Below are positions 5,395 to 5,678 of a DNA stretch of 5,678 nt, piece by piece. A model generated the notes under the pieces. It had not been told where the DNA came from, did no database searches, and worked only from the letters and a program-made list of their open reading frames with translations. Within the stretch, counting starts at the first letter, position 1. Each line of letters starts with the position of its first letter. The position numbers and the translations under genes are program-made. This DNA comes from Mollicutes bacterium (lineage in GTDB: Bacteria; Bacillota_I; Bacilli_A; RF39; UBA660), in assembly GCA_012838395.1 (NCBI GenBank), contig DUPI01000029.1, positions 1-5,678 on the forward strand, written 5' to 3'.

Positions 5395-5678
5395 ATGTTA
5401 AATTTGACATTATTAGAACAATTACTAGTTGTATCAATTCCATGTGGAGTTATTGCAATGGCTTTTATACAAAAAACGAAAATGATGTTTAGAAGTAGTA
5501 AAATTATTATTTTATATTCATTAATTGTTAATTTAATCTTTGGAATAATTTTTACACTATCATTTGGTAGTAGGGATATAATTGAGTCACTGTGGATTGG
5601 TCTGTTTAGTTTTATTGAAGCTGATACTGTGTATCGAATGTTAGAAGGTAAAATCCAACCTTTTAGTGAATTGAAAGG
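5395..5678 (+). CDS. Small two-helix membrane protein, possible phage-type holin (3' end outside window)
   Basis: The frame is open from ATG 5395 to the window edge (94 complete codons, no stop), with GAGGGA at 5385-5390 as ribosome site. The product begins MLNLTLLEQLLVVSIPCG. It has a hydrophobic segment at about 5-24, a basic loop QKTKMMFRSSK (26-36), a second hydrophobic segment at about 37-57, a short polar turn GSRD (58-61), and a third weaker hydrophobic stretch with LWIGLFSFIEADTVYRMLEG (66-85). This layout (helix, KxxK loop with Ser-Lys, helix, then a Trp-x-Gly-hydrophobic segment before an acidic or basic end) resembles A118/Dp-1-type phage holins, recalled from memory and not aligned. 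A generic small membrane protein is the alternative. No clear promoter is seen between 5325 and 5385. Confidence 0.5.
   Translation, partial: MLNLTLLEQLLVVSIPCGVIAMAFIQKTKMMFRSSKIIILYSLIVNLIFGIIFTLSFGSRDIIESLWIGLFSFIEADTVYRMLEGKIQPFSELK

Noticed and set aside
1..5678. CRISPR array, insertion sequence or defence system
   Set aside because: No regularly spaced repeats, transposase or nuclease signatures, or terminal inverted repeats were seen on either strand. The HD protein alone is not enough to call a Cas3-like or other defence function.

Overview
The window is very AT-rich by eye, with A/T-ending codons throughout. It has Gram-positive-type expression signals: GAGGTGA-like Shine-Dalgarno sites, extended -10 promoters, and hairpin-plus-U-run terminators. 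It also carries a DUF3048/YerB-type lipoprotein and a YhaQ/NatA-type ABC exporter. Together these suggest a low-GC Firmicute, plausibly a gut or uncultured Bacilli or Mollicutes-related lineage. All five complete genes end in TAA and none has an internal TGA, so the window neither needs nor excludes a recoded TGA. Every visible Trp is TGG.

Layout from left to right: (1) A tRNA-Ser(GCU) gene on the minus strand (3-93) with a near-consensus promoter, divergent from the rest. (2) A rightward three-gene operon: ABC ATPase (292-1191), overlapping ABC-2 permease (about 1181-2506), and an unrecognised acidic cytosolic protein (2535-3548). It is closed by a strong intrinsic terminator. (3) A lipoprotein of the YerB/DUF3048 family (3613-4620), whose promoter overlaps that terminator. 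(4) A small HD-domain phosphohydrolase (4699-5202) with its own extended -10 promoter, followed after 13 nt by tRNA-Arg(CCU) (5216-5292) and a terminator (5304-5324). (5) The start of a small two-helix membrane protein resembling phage holins (5395 to the window edge), directly beyond the tRNA-Arg 3' end.

The ABC ATPase and permease should form one exporter of unknown substrate, and the third gene may be an accessory to it. The other genes look like ordinary chromosomal housekeeping or accessory loci. No CRISPR array, insertion sequence, integrase or obvious defence system is visible. The points most worth a second look are the unknown third operon gene, the terminator/promoter overlap, the consistent extended -10 promoters, the HD gene-tRNA transcription unit with a hairpin at the junction, and the holin-like gene beside a tRNA-Arg gene, a classical integration site.
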